64,000 bases of DNA from positions 1-64,000 of the forward strand of contig JAWPHD010006745.1 in assembly GCA_037043455.1 (NCBI GenBank). Reading direction: 5' to 3'. Made by a program: the position numbers and the translations under genes. Below are positions 36,701 through 44,890 of the stretch, piece after piece (the first letter of the stretch is position 1; each line of letters opens with the position of its first letter). The notes beneath the pieces are model-generated. The model saw only the letters and a program-made list of their open reading frames with translations. It had not been told where the DNA came from and made no database searches. Source of the DNA: Cyrtodaria siliqua (Eukaryota; Mollusca; Bivalvia; Adapedonta; Hiatellidae).

Positions 36701-39700
36701 GGTATGTACAATGTAAACACGTGTTCCACTAAACGAACTCGATGCATAACCGAGATTCATTCAAGCTGTCAGTTCAAGAAAACGCCTAGAAACTACACTC
36801 GTTCACTACACACGGCATGCCAGGTTTCTGCTCATCTGTTTATTTGACTTTTAGACAAAAACGTGAGTGTGCCACATAATAACAAGAGGAAAACGCTACA
36901 CACATACCTGAAATCAACATATGGTGAAAAGGTGGGACAGGTTTACAATGTGCAAATAATTAATTTGATATTTTGTTCTTATCGTTGTGTTGTGAATGTG
37001 TTGTTAATTAACATACGTGTATTATCAAAATACCGTACACAAGTGAAATAACTTTACGTATTACTCAGCATCGTTGTTTTTGTTGTTAATTTTGTATTGA
37101 TTTCATTAATCCTTCTTATTTCTTCAGGGATTTGGCTGTGGTTCCAAAACTGCCGATACTGCATGGGAACCAATTACTGAAGGTGCAGCGAAGCACAGTT
37201 ATCTTTAGAGATTCCAATGTTATTACGTAGAACAGAGCCAACTAGGTTCTACGCAGTAGTCAGTAACATTGGAAATAAATGATGATTGCACATGTTTTAT
37301 ATCTGTTTGATATATCATTTAAATTATGAATGCAACTGTTTCATATTTATTTCATAGATTATTATAGCGTAAATGGTTCTCCATCCCACTTCCATAGTAA
37401 AGTTGACAACCTGTTAAAGACTCAAACCTCGTTAGAATTCTGGGAAATATCTTCTAAGATTTCTTCAGCTGTATAGTAACACCGGGTCAAAGGTCAACAA
37501 TATCTTTACATGGTTTTATATTTTTACCCCTTACATAACATTTCTACTTTCACTTTTCAAAATTTAGGTCTTTCAAAAGAGGGATGAGCTGCATTTCCAA
37601 ATATCAATAACATGTCCAGAATACAGTTACAATCACAAAATAACAGAAAGCTGCACTAAAATAAAAGCTTTTAAAGAAAAAAAAGATGAGCACTCCTTAA
37701 TATAGAACTACTTTCGACTGCACCAGTGGAGAACATTCGGTTGATTTAGTGTAGTTAAACCTAATATGACGTAGGACTCATGAGTGATAATGTTCATACA
37801 TGTATTTTATTTCTTTATTTAAGCCAAATATGGCTCATGAACATGTTTAAATAATATACATAGCTATCATAATTATCACTGGTGAGATGAGCAAGAACAT
37901 AATGTATTTATATAGCAGGTTATAGTATGTAACAAACTAAACGAATATTAGTATGTCTCTCTTTCCATCACATGCAACAACTCATTCATTTACTTAGGTC
38001 TCTTATCCATTCTGCCTTACATTCGTATATTATGTATAAGTCACGGCATGTTTTAATAAGTAAACAATAACATGATTTAGCAAGTTTAAGTAAATAAGTA
38101 ACATATCCCTTTTGGGAGATCTTTCTACAAAGCAGGTATTTATACATTTCGAGCTTGTAATATTAAGTTCAAGCAAGTTCCCTGTGTTACTTTAGTATTT
38201 ATTTATAAGTATTCGTAGTTCAAATGCTTTGTATACGAACACGGATAATTTTCTGATTAGTTGTGTAAATTTTAAGAAGCTTGTGTGTTTCCAAATGTTT
38301 TTTTTTTATATATATAGTTCTTAAATCGTTGTATTTTTTGCACTCAATTACACAAAGGTATTCGTCCTCCAATAGGTTACATTGCCTACATTTTCTATCT
38401 TGTAAAGGTACACGTACATGCATTCGCCACCGGACACATTCAATTTCTAATCTATGCGATGACAATCTGAGTTATATTTATTTCATCTAGATACGGTTGG
38501 AATTCAAAAGTAGAAATGGTCCTATAAAAAAGCGCTATTGCGGCTATATTTAATTCTGCGTCCTATTCTTGAATAAATACATCTTGAATTCGTTGTTTGA
38601 ACATCGAAAGAAAAACAGTAACATCTCCGACGCCTTGCCACACATCGTAGAAATCTAGTCTAGATAACAACTGTTTGACTTGATGTCCAGTTTACTTTCG
38701 TTTTTAAGCATACTATATATACACTAATTTTGTGTATTTTGTTTGACACACAAACACAGGTTCAACCAATATTTAAATATTATATAATAATGTTTTTTTA
38801 TAAAAATGTATGCATCCTATTTCACCGTATATGAAATTATTTTGCGTAGATATTTTCATTCCCAGAACTCTTTTACAAAACCTTAAGTATGTTCTTTCAA
38901 CGTTTGATCCTTTAATAAAACCCCATACTTCAGAATAGGTGTTATAAGCTTGTCGAATAGCTCTAATGAATGTTTTTGTGATACGTCTACAAATGTATTG
39001 AGCTATCTGTTCATTTGGAATATAGCTTTAAGGGATTTTAGGATTTTATCAGTTTCGTTAAAAGCCCCCCCCCCTCCCCCCTCCCCCCTCCCCCCGCCCC
39101 TCGTTGTGAAAACAACACCTAGATATTTGAATTTACTAACTATTTCTAGCTCGGTGTTTTTAAAACAGAGCTTACTATTACGTGGTAACTGTCCGCCTTT
39201 TCTAAATATCATTACTTTTGTCTATTTGTCTTTTTGGTATTAACTGTTAACCTCCAACTGTCACAATTCTCGGCTAAAACAGTTCACGAATTCTGTAATT
39301 CCTCTTTGGACTTAGCAAACAATATTATGTCGTCTGCGTAAAGCAACAGACACAATTTGAACATTCCCACATTGATACCTTCTACACCTTTAGTTATGAA
39401 CTCTTCCTCCATATCATTTAAGTACATGCTGAATAAAAATGGTGATAAACACTCCCCTTGTCTAACACCAAAAAAACGAGCACTCTTCGCTAACCGTAAT
39501 AAAATACTTTACTTTTGATTTGACACAGGTGTACATAGATTTAATAACAATTAAGTATATTTCCCCTTACCCCATACTTGATTAATTTGTATCATAAGAC
39601 ATCTCCAACTACAAAGTCAAAGGCCTTCGTAAAATCAACAAATGCACAAAATAGTTTTTTTTCCTTGGCAGAGTCTGATATGCGAAATGTCCAACAATTC

Positions 39701-42700
39701 AATCGATTATTAAAAATTCTAGAAAATAGTTTTCCTAACGTACTGAATCGAGTTATACCCCTGTAGTTGCTAGGTTCACTGGGGTCCCCGCTTTTAAAAA
39801 TAGATACGATATACCCTTCGCTCCATGATTCTGGAAAATACCCACGAGTTAAACGTGTTGAAAAGTTTGTGAAATTACGTGGTAAGAGTACATCGCAGCC
39901 GTGCTTAAAGAACTCATTTAATAAATTATCTGGTCGCAACTGAGTTAACGATTTTATTATTTCTGGTTTTGTTATTTCTATATTAAGTTCATCGAACATG
40001 ACTTGAATCTCACCATTTAGATATCGTTCATTAAAATAAATCACATCGTCATCTGCTTGATAGAAGTTGTCATCGGGATTATTTATCGCTTTAAAGTACC
40101 TTGCAAAATTATTCGCTGATACGGTTTTAGGACTCGATATATTCGATGATTCTTTCAGAAGTTTCCAATAATCTTTTGCATTTGATTTGCGTGCCTCTAA
40201 TAATTTAAAAGTGTTTTCTTTGCGAAAGGCAAATCGTTTTTGCCTAATAGTATGCTTATACTCACTTCTGGATCTACACATGTTTAGTCTATTTGTGTCG
40301 GATTTAAGTTTATGGTATTCGTTAAAAGCGTAAAAAATATGTTCCGTTTCTTTTCACATTCCTCATCAAACCAGGGTTTGTTTATTTTTAGTATTATGTT
40401 CATGTTTAGTTTCAAATTTATGTTTAAAAAGCTGTGAGCAAACAATGTTCATTACTTCTACGAAATTCCGTATTTTTTTTATCAATAGCTTCATTATCAT
40501 TCATATGTGTTTCATATGGCGTATGCCTTGTGAATGAACAATATTTCATATCTATTATACATGTCGTAGAAATTATGTTATCTGTACAGCAGTAGTCCAG
40601 TAGCAATCCCGTCGTGATCAGTTTCCAGATTTTATAGTTTTATATTTTACAGCAAGTTACAAGAATCTTGTAAAACGGTGAAAACGTAACATCAGCTGGT
40701 GGCACACTGCGATGTTTAAGTGTATAAACAATTAATTTGGCCCAGCGTGACAATGCGGTAGAATACAGCTTATTCTACGACATATCACTCAGCCGTCAAA
40801 ATATAGATCAGACACCACCATTGCGTTTCCCATACCATTACCGTAACAGTATAGCGTTTTTGCTTTTCATACACTCTTGAGTGCAGTGTTCACTGACCAT
40901 GCCGATGATTAACTGATCATGCTGATGATTAACTGATCATGCTGATGATCAGTGTTATTGATGTTGTATATAATTGTTATAAACCTGGAGGTTTCGTTCA
41001 AAATTATCAAATTCAAAATAACATTCAGTTGACTAATAGCCATTCGAATAGAGTTGGTTCATTTTTGGTAGTAGCATACCCCAAGTGAATTACCGTGTAT
41101 ACACATACACACTTCGTAACAATGTTTATTATATACCTAGCAATAAATACTTATTTTCATTTCCTGACAATGGAATTCAAAATCCAGTATCGCTACTATA
41201 TAGAGTTGTTCTGATTTCGCTTCAATATCCTACTAAAACTGCTGAATGACGTCACTATGTGTACTTCCCATTCACAAATATATCAGATTGGAATGTTGGA
41301 GATTTCCCAGCTATTAATCAACTTCTAAAGATATTTTGAACTATCGGCATGTTGGTTTGTGTATTGATGAACACGCAGTGGTGACACATTTAAAAACAAA
41401 TAACACTGTATTTGTTGTTTCATGTTTATTTTAATTATTTAACCGGATAACTGTGCATATGTCATGTACATGTATTCAAACGCGTGACATATGAAAACAA
41501 TAGTTCTTTCCTTTAATGAACTTGAGAAAAGTACTTAATATTTTAATTCTATTTAGTATATGGATTCTGCTTTAATGATTTGTAAAGTGGAATATAACAA
41601 CATGTTCTGGAAGCTTGTATCATCTCTCGTAGGTAGATCCAGATCAAGGTCGATCTGACATTTGATACAAACTTCCGCAACAAGTTACTATAGTTATAAT
41701 CATTATATTAGGCTTAACAGCTACACAGAAAGTTGGCGTACTGTTACGCAAAAGCATGTATTATTAAGTGAAAACAATGTAGCTCTAGTATGCAGTTGCG
41801 ACTGATAAAGGCAAACATAGACTTAGACATAGATAAATAATCAAAACTAGGATTATACATAGATATATATGACATCAAATTGCTTCAAGGTGCTGAGGGG
41901 TGATTCTCCGATCCCTATGTACCTAGGAAGGGCTCCATATTATGGGGCGCCGTTTTACTATTTATTCAATATTTATGGATATCTATAATTCATTTATGGA
42001 TATCCATAATTCGATTTTAAGATATATATACATCGATTTGTAGATATCTTAAAATGAATAATGGATATCTATATATTTGGAAATATTGATATCTTATATT
42101 CTTATTTTAAGATAGTAGTAATTCAATTTAAGATATCTACAAATCGATTTCTAGATATCCATAATTCAGTTATGGATATCCATATCTCGTTTCGAATTAT
42201 ATATATCCATATATCAGTTTATTCCTCCGTGGAACTAATGGCTGATCCCTTACATTATAAAATAAACTTATTTACGGATATCATTAATTCACGAGCATTT
42301 ATGGGTATTTTATATTCATTTATGGATATCATAATTCGATTTAATGACATATATAAATTAATTATGAATATCCATAAATCGGATATAAGATATCCATAAA
42401 TACATGTGACTTATGGATATTCATAAATGAATTATGGATATTAGTTCTCCATTAATCGAATTATGGATGTCCATGAATGAAATATATATCCATAATTCGA
42501 ATATAACATATCTGTAAACAAATAATGATATCCATAATTAAATAAGATATATTCGAATTATGGATATCCGTAATTCATTGATGGACACCCATAATTAACA
42601 AGTATTTATGGATATCTTATATTCGATTTTTGGATATCCATAGACAGTGAATAAATCGTAAAATGGCGCCCCATACTATCACCTTTATTTGTATAGGCAA

Positions 42701-43672
42701 CCGAACACATATTTTACTATAAAACAAGAGGAATCAAAATAAACTATTTGTCTCCACTTATATTAACGGTCCGCACTTAACAGCACTTAAGACCACTTAA
42801 CGTTTCATGGCTATGTTTGGTTTCATAATCATGTTTATGTTAATTGAAATTGAAATCATAGCGTCTCCGTGGCCGAATGGTTTAACGACGTTGAGTTGTA
42901 AACTTTCGCCTCTCACCGATACGGGTTCGAATCCCACTTGGAGCTCGACTTGTAAGTGAGGAAGGGTCGATTCTTACGGATTGCGGGAGGTGTACAGTAC
43001 TGGTTCTACCCAGGAAAAGTGGGTGGTCTGCCTCCACCACAAAAAAATTGACCGCATATATAACCTTACTTGTGTTGAAAATGTATGCATCAAGCATTAA
43101 AAGAAAAAAGGATCCTCTCGATTTATAGCTCCGGTTTCATTTTGACTTTAAAATTGCTTGCGTACATTTAAATACAATTTTGAGTTTCAAAATTGCTTGC
43201 GTGTATTGAGTTTCAACTTGTCTTCGTTATTCTATCATACGTTTGAATATATTATTGGTGAAATGTAATCAACAGTTAGTAATATGCAAAACACAAATGC
43301 TTTATACAATATTTATAATTAATATTAATGATCAAACAAATGAAATTTATTTAGAACAACAAAGGCGACGCCGCCAGTTAAATCAAGATTGCCATGTGTC
43401 CCTTTAAACCAAAACTTATATAGGCTATGCTACACTTCCTACATATCCGTGTCTAGCAAGTACCAATTTATATCCATCAAGTCAAGGCTAACCTTCAAGT
43501 GACTTCATCAAAAACATGAAAGATAGATATCTATAAGAGTATTCATAAAACAACAGATGAACTATTTGAAACATTTACCTGGCTTAGATCGACTTGTTAG
43601 TTTATTCCGCAATCCCAGGAAATGTGTATTATAACGCTCTCTGAGAATCTCCTGTAGTCGAATAACGTTCAT
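21650..43672 (-). CDS. Gene 2: acidic 535-aa protein with C-terminal CVIL prenylation box
   Basis: Twelve exons (listed separately), all GT-AG, with entry and exit phases agreeing at all eleven junctions and a total of 1608 bp, divisible by three. ATG at 43672 has an in-frame TGA upstream and no other ATG between. Order of parts: N-terminus MNVIRLQEILRERYNTHFLG; CxxC-like SVCSYCNN (residues 33-40); basic patch GRRRNRKKRKNK (79-90) and QAKRKTRRG, like a nuclear localisation signal; acidic and Ser-rich middle (about 200-450) with DDDDDD at 439-444 and an NPLY at 461-464; basic LIKRRPPGG before the end; final residues ACCVIL. C-aliphatic-aliphatic-Leu is a CaaX box of the type used by geranylgeranyltransferase I, so membrane anchoring is predicted, with the adjacent Cys a possible palmitoylation site. 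No enzyme domain is visible and I do not recognise the family. Confidence 0.75.
22351..22541 (-). CDS. Gene 2 exon 11
   Basis: 191 bp between 'tatttaaag' and 'acag|gtagac'. Phase 1 in, 0 out. Holds the six-Asp run DDDDDDEVLFEAG, which resembles GDDEVIFDL in exon 10, and an NPLYE motif of the kind that can bind PTB domains. Confidence 0.8.
23177..23300 (-). CDS. Gene 2 exon 10
   Basis: 124 bp between 'ctggtgcag' and 'tcaa|gtaagt'. Phase 0 in, 1 out. Reads VTEDGDDEVIFDLSQLELNN and a probable helix SIKQEILMAQLNKVS. Confidence 0.85.
23395..23720 (+). mobile_element. 3' fragment of the Penelope-like/RT repeat family
   Basis: 'tgctttgtgactttctaggc', 'ctgcttagtttgttagagga', 'ctggcaggggtttctttattt' and 'cactgaccgttccaag' follow in the same order as at 31430-32030, 49300-49570, 58600-58990 and 60570-60800. 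Non-coding tail of the element whose RT lies at 47.5-49.2 kb. Intronic in gene 2. Confidence 0.65.
24681..24980 (-). CDS. Gene 2 exon 9
   Basis: 300 bp, the largest exon, between 'gttatttaag' and 'attc|gtaagt'. Phase 0 in and out. Very acidic: NETHTSENIKDGDISNDEGN, ..DEFDEIDLEDETQD.., ..DDDEDIVPDIKIIRE.. ending ADPFFKF. Confidence 0.85.
25319..25447. repeat. Long hairpin with ~37-bp arms
   Basis: 'ataaatattgcaacccagtg' plus 'agggtgacagtggatat' (to 25356) pairs with 'atatccactgtcaccctcac' plus 'tgggatgcaatatttat' (25411-25447), nearly perfectly. The loop includes 'gaggcgaagacgagg'. Lies in intron 8 of gene 2 and could fold in its transcript. Confidence 0.9.
26097..26147 (-). CDS. Gene 2 exon 8
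   Basis: 51 bp between 'tgttcgtag' and 'gaag|gtacgt'; phase 0 in and out, reading RLTIEQVVRLNGSYKQK. Only 48 bp separates it from exon 7, a very short intron, so exon 8 is less certain; without it the frame is still kept. Confidence 0.55.
26196..26332 (-). CDS. Gene 2 exon 7
   Basis: 137 bp between 'atgtcaacag' and 'agtt|gtaagt'. Phase 1 in, 0 out. Reads HSYRVSKINFPRTHSEDSGV and an Asp-rich stretch DDTFVDDSDSSSEV. Confidence 0.8.
26495..26645 (-). mobile_element. Reverse copy of the tRNA-derived SINE body
   Basis: Read on the minus strand it gives 'ggcgggaggtatacagtact' and 'ggttttacccaggataaata', matching the SINE body at 42975-43060. Lies in intron 6 of gene 2, between exons 6 and 7. Confidence 0.7.
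26848..26950 (-). CDS. Gene 2 exon 6
   Basis: 103 bp between 'ccttttttag' and 'caag|gtaaat'. Phase 0 in, phase 1 out. Reads MSFNSELDTFGKLVDNLNNN then EDVLEQSEKVEDIQ; likely helical and acidic. Confidence 0.8.
27185..27259 (-). CDS. Gene 2 exon 5
   Basis: 75 bp between 'caaaattag' and 'gcaa|gtaagt'. Phase 0 in and out, the only open frame, reading VEHDMHVIHRTQSTKLTNSI and EQQLQ. Confidence 0.75.
27360..27716 (+). CDS. Unsupported 118-aa open frame in a gene 2 intron
   Basis: Open from 27360 to TAA at 27714-27716. The second half looks protein-like (KSIQEMGWNLIKKTMEQTLT) with CAFCKCKR before it. An acceptor-like 'ttgcattcag' lies inside. I do not recognise it; it could be a relic exon on the strand opposite gene 2, or chance. 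Confidence 0.2.
   Translation: MLISWHYVAFRSSTLTMSRVDFIGIRISCNTAHSERTLQYIIVDECISCIRMIRSVCAFCKCKRPSKSIQEMGWNLIKKTMEQTLTNQEMETLFAIVPNLHSKGLLQIVKILPGFATF
27790..28765. repeat. Minisatellite, 38-bp unit, ~25 copies, carrying a splice donor
   Basis: Plus-strand unit 'ctctcattactgtaatacat' plus 'ggtcaaatacataccaga'. On the coding (minus) strand each unit reads 'atgtattacagtaatgagag' plus 'tctggtatgtatttgacc', i.e. the last 24 bases of exon 4 of gene 2 and the first 14 bases of its intron. Higher-order structure is present: a block of about 300 bp near 28010-28290 is repeated near 28320-28600. Confidence 0.95.
28742..28887 (-). CDS. Gene 2 exon 4
   Basis: 146 bp between 'ttgtttctag' and 'tctg|gtatgt'. 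Phase 1 in, phase 0 out. Reads NVIPKYPVERPIVSCLDIED, ending DSMYYSNESL. The last 24 bases and the donor form the first unit of the minisatellite at 27790-28765. Confidence 0.8.
29126..29401 (-). CDS. Unrecognised 91-aa open frame in a gene 2 intron
   Basis: ATG at 29401, stop TAA at 29126-29128. Begins MKNLGSKLAAHRGSDVRYFI and ends ETDQENDKKNVTLR; the composition is protein-like, with a basic start and few low-complexity stretches. It needs no splicing. It lies between exons 3 and 4 of gene 2 on the same strand, so it may be a nested intronless gene, a retrocopy or an alternative exon. I do not recognise it. Confidence 0.3.
   Translation of the reverse strand: MKNLGSKLAAHRGSDVRYFISIKQVECKAKLDKSYPQPQMVDVTCIPATVVQTFSQKTYMFYILPQIPYNYAGVTTFETDQENDKKNVTLR
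29925..30030. repeat. 17-bp tandem repeat, ~7 copies
   Basis: 'acacaactacatatctg' repeated, with one copy shortened. Intronic in gene 2. Confidence 0.9.
30202..30282 (-). CDS. Gene 2 exon 3
   Basis: 81 bp between 'gtattgcag' and 'gaaa|gtaagt'. Phase 1 in and out; the other two frames hit stops. Reads QAKRKTRRGVSGSLEVTSTT then PESVFE. Confidence 0.75.
31026..31190 (-). CDS. Candidate coding exon, 54 codons then stop
   Basis: Reads MLKVNQGYDNTLLQWFIEVH, continuing GKKLTEKEWTKLSQLVSL to FSDYT and TAG at 31028-31026. The composition is strongly protein-like. The stop is followed at once by a good donor (ctag|gtaagt), which is odd. It lies between exons 2 and 3 of gene 2 but does not fit their phase, so it may be a terminal exon of an alternative product, an exon with a nonsense change, or part of another gene. 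An acceptor (tcgcagaatag) lies about 20 bases upstream of the ATG. Confidence 0.35.
   Translation of the reverse strand: MLKVNQGYDNTLLQWFIEVHGKKLTEKEWTKLSQLVSLFTEQNEYKTLFFSDYT
31327..31397. repeat. Palindrome with 'ccagggagtaag' arms and inner tandem repeat
   Basis: 'ccagggagtaag' (31327-31338) and 'cttactccctgg' (31386-31397) flank three copies of 'tagtaagtatacaag'. The 'cagggagta' arms recall the hairpin at 8025-8055. Confidence 0.8.
31430..32030 (+). mobile_element. 3' end of Penelope-like/RT element
   Basis: The left part still codes degraded C-terminal text on the plus strand (tttacagtacgacactatgc, cf. 'VDP..VRHYAFLLDCAMTG' at 58.1 kb). It is followed by the shared 3' tail with 'gccttgtttgttggagttag', 'cctggcagggatatatttat' and 'gccactgaccgttccaaggc'. 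Confidence 0.7.
32040..32245 (+). repeat. Terminal module of the Penelope-like family
   Basis: 'ttacttactgatcctttggg', 'gctggtgctagggtcgtggg', 'aggtgttgcatcttataat' and 'tcttgtttgtgttcgttg' recur at 35860-36090 (+), 47190-47330 (-), 55235-55445 (-), 58190-58640 (+, two copies) and 61735-61925 (-). Seven copies of a ~200-bp module in both orientations fit terminal repeats (pseudo-LTRs) of one family. Confidence 0.65.
32336..32518 (-). CDS. Gene 2 exon 2
   Basis: Acceptor 'ctacattgcag' just before 32518 and donor 'aatg|gtaggt' at 32336; phase 1 in and out. It reads G-SVCSYCNNLSSRPVGHTM and ends in the basic patch. The first ~35 bases of the exon and its acceptor are the last copy of the minisatellite at 32480-35250. 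Confidence 0.75.
32480..35250. repeat. Minisatellite, ~44-46 bp unit, ~60 copies, carrying a splice acceptor
   Basis: Plus-strand unit 'ggagaggttattacaatagc' plus 'tgcatactgatcctgtaatg' plus 'taggg'; shorter units lack 'tgcatac'. On the coding (minus) strand each unit reads 'tccctacattacag|gatcag' followed by 'tatgcagctattgtaataac', so it repeats the acceptor and first bases of gene 2 exon 2. The copy at 32519 is the one used in the reconstructed gene. Higher-order units of about 160-230 bp repeat at 32860-33460. Confidence 0.95.
35251..35860. other. No gene seen
   Basis: Intron 1 of gene 2. No exon, RNA gene or clear repeat is visible here. Confidence 0.4.
35860..36090 (+). repeat. Terminal module of the Penelope-like family
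   Basis: Carries 'ggatcatcaagcccattctg', 'taaagtagaatatcgcttaa', 'cctctcatgaacagactcaataaaacc' and 'gtttgttgcttccaggggat' in the family order. Confidence 0.7.
36258..36585 (+). mobile_element. tRNA-derived SINE with conserved central domain
   Basis: The head 'ctggcgtggcgcagtcggta' is a tRNA A box and 'gggttcaatccc' a B box; the anticodon stem is imperfect (loop with TGT, Thr-like), so this is not a functional tRNA. It is followed by 'gttcttgggcaagacacttt' and 'acgttaaagaacc', phrases of conserved SINE core domains known in animals (MetaSINE/V-like type; exact class not certain), and ends near 'tgttgatgagccgttaaaca'. RNA polymerase III transcribes such elements. Confidence 0.75.
36855..37208 (+). 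CDS. 3' end of an unrecognised plus-strand gene (two exons)
   Basis: Exon 36855-36940 lies between 'ttgacttttag' and 'acag|gttt', phase 1 in, 0 out, reading KNVSVPHNNKRKTLHTYLKS then TYGEKVGQ. Exon 37128-37208 follows the strong acceptor 'ttatttcttcag', reads GFGCGSKTADTAWEPITEGA then AKHSYL, and ends in TAG. Together they give a plausible C-terminus. The donor is weak at +3 to +6, and a second frame of the last exon is also open, so the model is tentative. Earlier exons were not found; a micro-exon ATG-CCA-G at 36817 would need a 31-bp intron and was not accepted. It lies antisense within intron 1 of gene 2. Confidence 0.4.
37361..37745 (-). repeat. Dispersed ~440-bp repeat, copy 3 (inverted)
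   Basis: Reverse complement of 2236-2690. Matching marks are 'ttccatagtaaagttgacaa', 'aacaccgggtcaaaggtcaa' and 'ttcgactgcaccag'. More diverged than copies 1 and 2. A short inverted repeat ('gtagaac..gttctac') lies next to it at 37230-37255. Confidence 0.75.
37790..40450 (-). mobile_element. 5'-truncated LINE with reverse-transcriptase remains
   Basis: Read on the minus strand in order: KPWFDEECEKKR linker (40345-40380), a 229-codon open frame (40281-39592) with the RT motifs PESWSEGYIVSIFKSGDPSE, SNYRG and FVDFTKAFD, then after frameshifts the catalytic YADD (39329-39340), SKFKYLGVVF, and a Cys-rich C-terminus (DRKCRQCN..CVIECKKYNDLR, 38460-38220). The 3' end has 'gccatatttggctt' followed by 'aaataaagaaataaa', a typical LINE end. 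Stops and frameshifts make it inactive. Jockey/CR1/RTE-like clade; not resolved. Lies in intron 1 of gene 2 and in the same orientation. Confidence 0.9.
39063..39104. repeat. Poly-pyrimidine (C/T) run inside the LINE
   Basis: Forty bases of C with a few T. It inserts Gly/Arg codons (GGGRGEGGGGG) into the LINE frame after LGVVFTT, so it expanded after insertion. Confidence 0.9.
40451..41940. other. No gene seen; short repeat at 40895-40955
   Basis: May include degraded LINE 5' sequence up to about 40610 (a minus-strand frame with GLLLDYCCTDNII). Three copies of 'gatgattaactgatcatgct' lie at 40895-40955. The phrase pair near 41595-41665 ('tggaagcttgtatcatct..gatacaaacttccg') forms a loose inverted repeat. 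Confidence 0.4.
41941..42675. mobile_element. Inverted-repeat element filled with 'ggatatcc' palindromes
   Basis: Ends 'tatggggcgccgttttacta' plus 'tttattc' and 'gaataaatcgtaaaatggcg' plus 'ccccata' form ~27-bp inverted repeats. Between them are about 25 variants of 'atttatggatatccataat', itself a palindrome, in all spacings. No coding capacity. Probably a non-autonomous or foldback DNA element whose inside was built by repeated local duplication. Confidence 0.8.
42861..43090 (+). mobile_element. tRNA-derived SINE (Ser/Leu-type head)
   Basis: Head 'gtctccgtggccgaatggtt' (A box) and 'gggttcgaatccc' (B box) in a long-variable-arm (class II) layout like tRNA-Ser or -Leu, ending 'ttggagc'. The body includes 'gtacagtactggttctaccc' and 'gtggtctgcctccaccac'. 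Partial copies are at 12215-12330 and 26495-26645. The anticodon region has diverged, so it is not a working tRNA. Confidence 0.75.
43110..43408. mobile_element. MITE, TTAAAGGGACACACGGC family, copy c
   Basis: Right end 'gattgccatgtgtcccttta' is clear; the left end is lost or diverged. Shares 'attaatattaatgatcaaac' with its relatives. Confidence 0.6.
43579..43672 (-). CDS. Gene 2 exon 1 (start exon)
   Basis: ATG at 43672-43670, reading MNVIRLQEILRERYNTHFLG then LRNKLTSRSKP, with donor 'ccag|gtaaat' at 43579. Leaves with phase 1. The exon-2 frame fits only if its acceptor is the 'gcag' at 32519-32520. If this exon were wrong, translation could begin at the Met encoded at 32465. Confidence 0.7.
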
Positions 43673-43679
43673 AATAACA

Positions 43680-44890
43680 GAACAAAACCACGTGAGTCTG
43701 GCAGCATGCTTTGTACATGAGCAATACCATGGATACGGCGTTAATTGTTGGCACGTGACTCAGAAAGCCTGAAAGAAATGAACAATCTGTAAGAACTCGG
43801 CTTGGATTGAGTAGATACCGTTAATACAATGTTACTCTAGTGGAGTACTCATTCATTGAACATGTTGAATAAGATCAAACAATATTACTAGATCAGACAG
43901 ATTGTCAGTAAAATAGAATACATATTTCAAGAATATTTATTTTCATAGCCTCTGTCTTGTCCTTAGAGTGAGGATGTTTAAGGTCAATGTCACGGTAAAC
44001 TTAATGTAGGCTGTAAGCTAATGATGTGAACCCTCTCCCATCTGGGAGAGTTTTGTAGACCCTATTTTTCTTAAAGCCCATTATGTATGTAGTCTTTCTC
44101 AATTTATCTACTATTTGAGAGTGGTTAACTAAAAATGTATGAAATATAAGGTTTGTTTTGTAAACTTTCTTCATAATTTATACTTTTTTTTTTTTTAATA
44201 AATTTAAACTTTCGTTTCACCTTATTTGTATACCTTGCATACATGTATTATTAAACCTGCGTTACCATACTTTACGCAACCTTGTTAAAAGAAGATGTTG
44301 ACTTCAGAAATCAAAAACATTAAAAGTTTTATATTCGAACATTATTCCAAACCTCATAGATATCACAGACACTTTTTGAAATTAGTTAGTCTTTTTAGAA
44401 TATAAACTTTCGTTTCACCTTACTTATATACGTTGCATACCTGTGTTAAACCTACGTTATCGTAATTTACGTAACCTGTTTTATATGTTGGTTTTGATTT
44501 AAGAAATTAAGAACATTAACGTTTTTATATCCTAAATCATATTCCAAATCGTATAGATATCAAAGACATACGTATCCATGATGTGAACAATGTTTGGTTC
44601 TTGTAATGTCCGTTACATTGTGTGTGTTTTTAAATAATTTATTATTTTCCGTCTGATATTTATCAGAAATCTAGAAAAGTTAACAAATAAACTATTAAGG
44701 TTAAATTGCAACTTTCTATTAGACATCATTGATGGTAACAACAAAGTTTAAACTGACATGAAATCATGCTAATATGTTTACCTCATGAATTATACGTTAC
44801 TTACGTTACGTTATTTAAATACGACATCTATGTATCAAATGCAAAAGTGTATGTGTATAATTTACAACTTGAAATATCTTCCGTATATAT
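43680..44890. other. Region 5' of gene 2; no clear promoter
   Basis: This should contain the gene 2 promoter. I see no TATA box at a convincing distance; E-box-like 'cacgtg' occurs at about 43690 and 43754. Two diverged copies of a ~200-bp stretch ('aactttcgtttcaccttatt' and 'aactttcgtttcaccttact') lie at 44200 and 44405. Confidence 0.3.

Noticed and set aside
42061..42399. 112-codon frame rich in 'MDIHIS'
   Set aside because: Translation of the 'ggatatccat' palindrome lawn.
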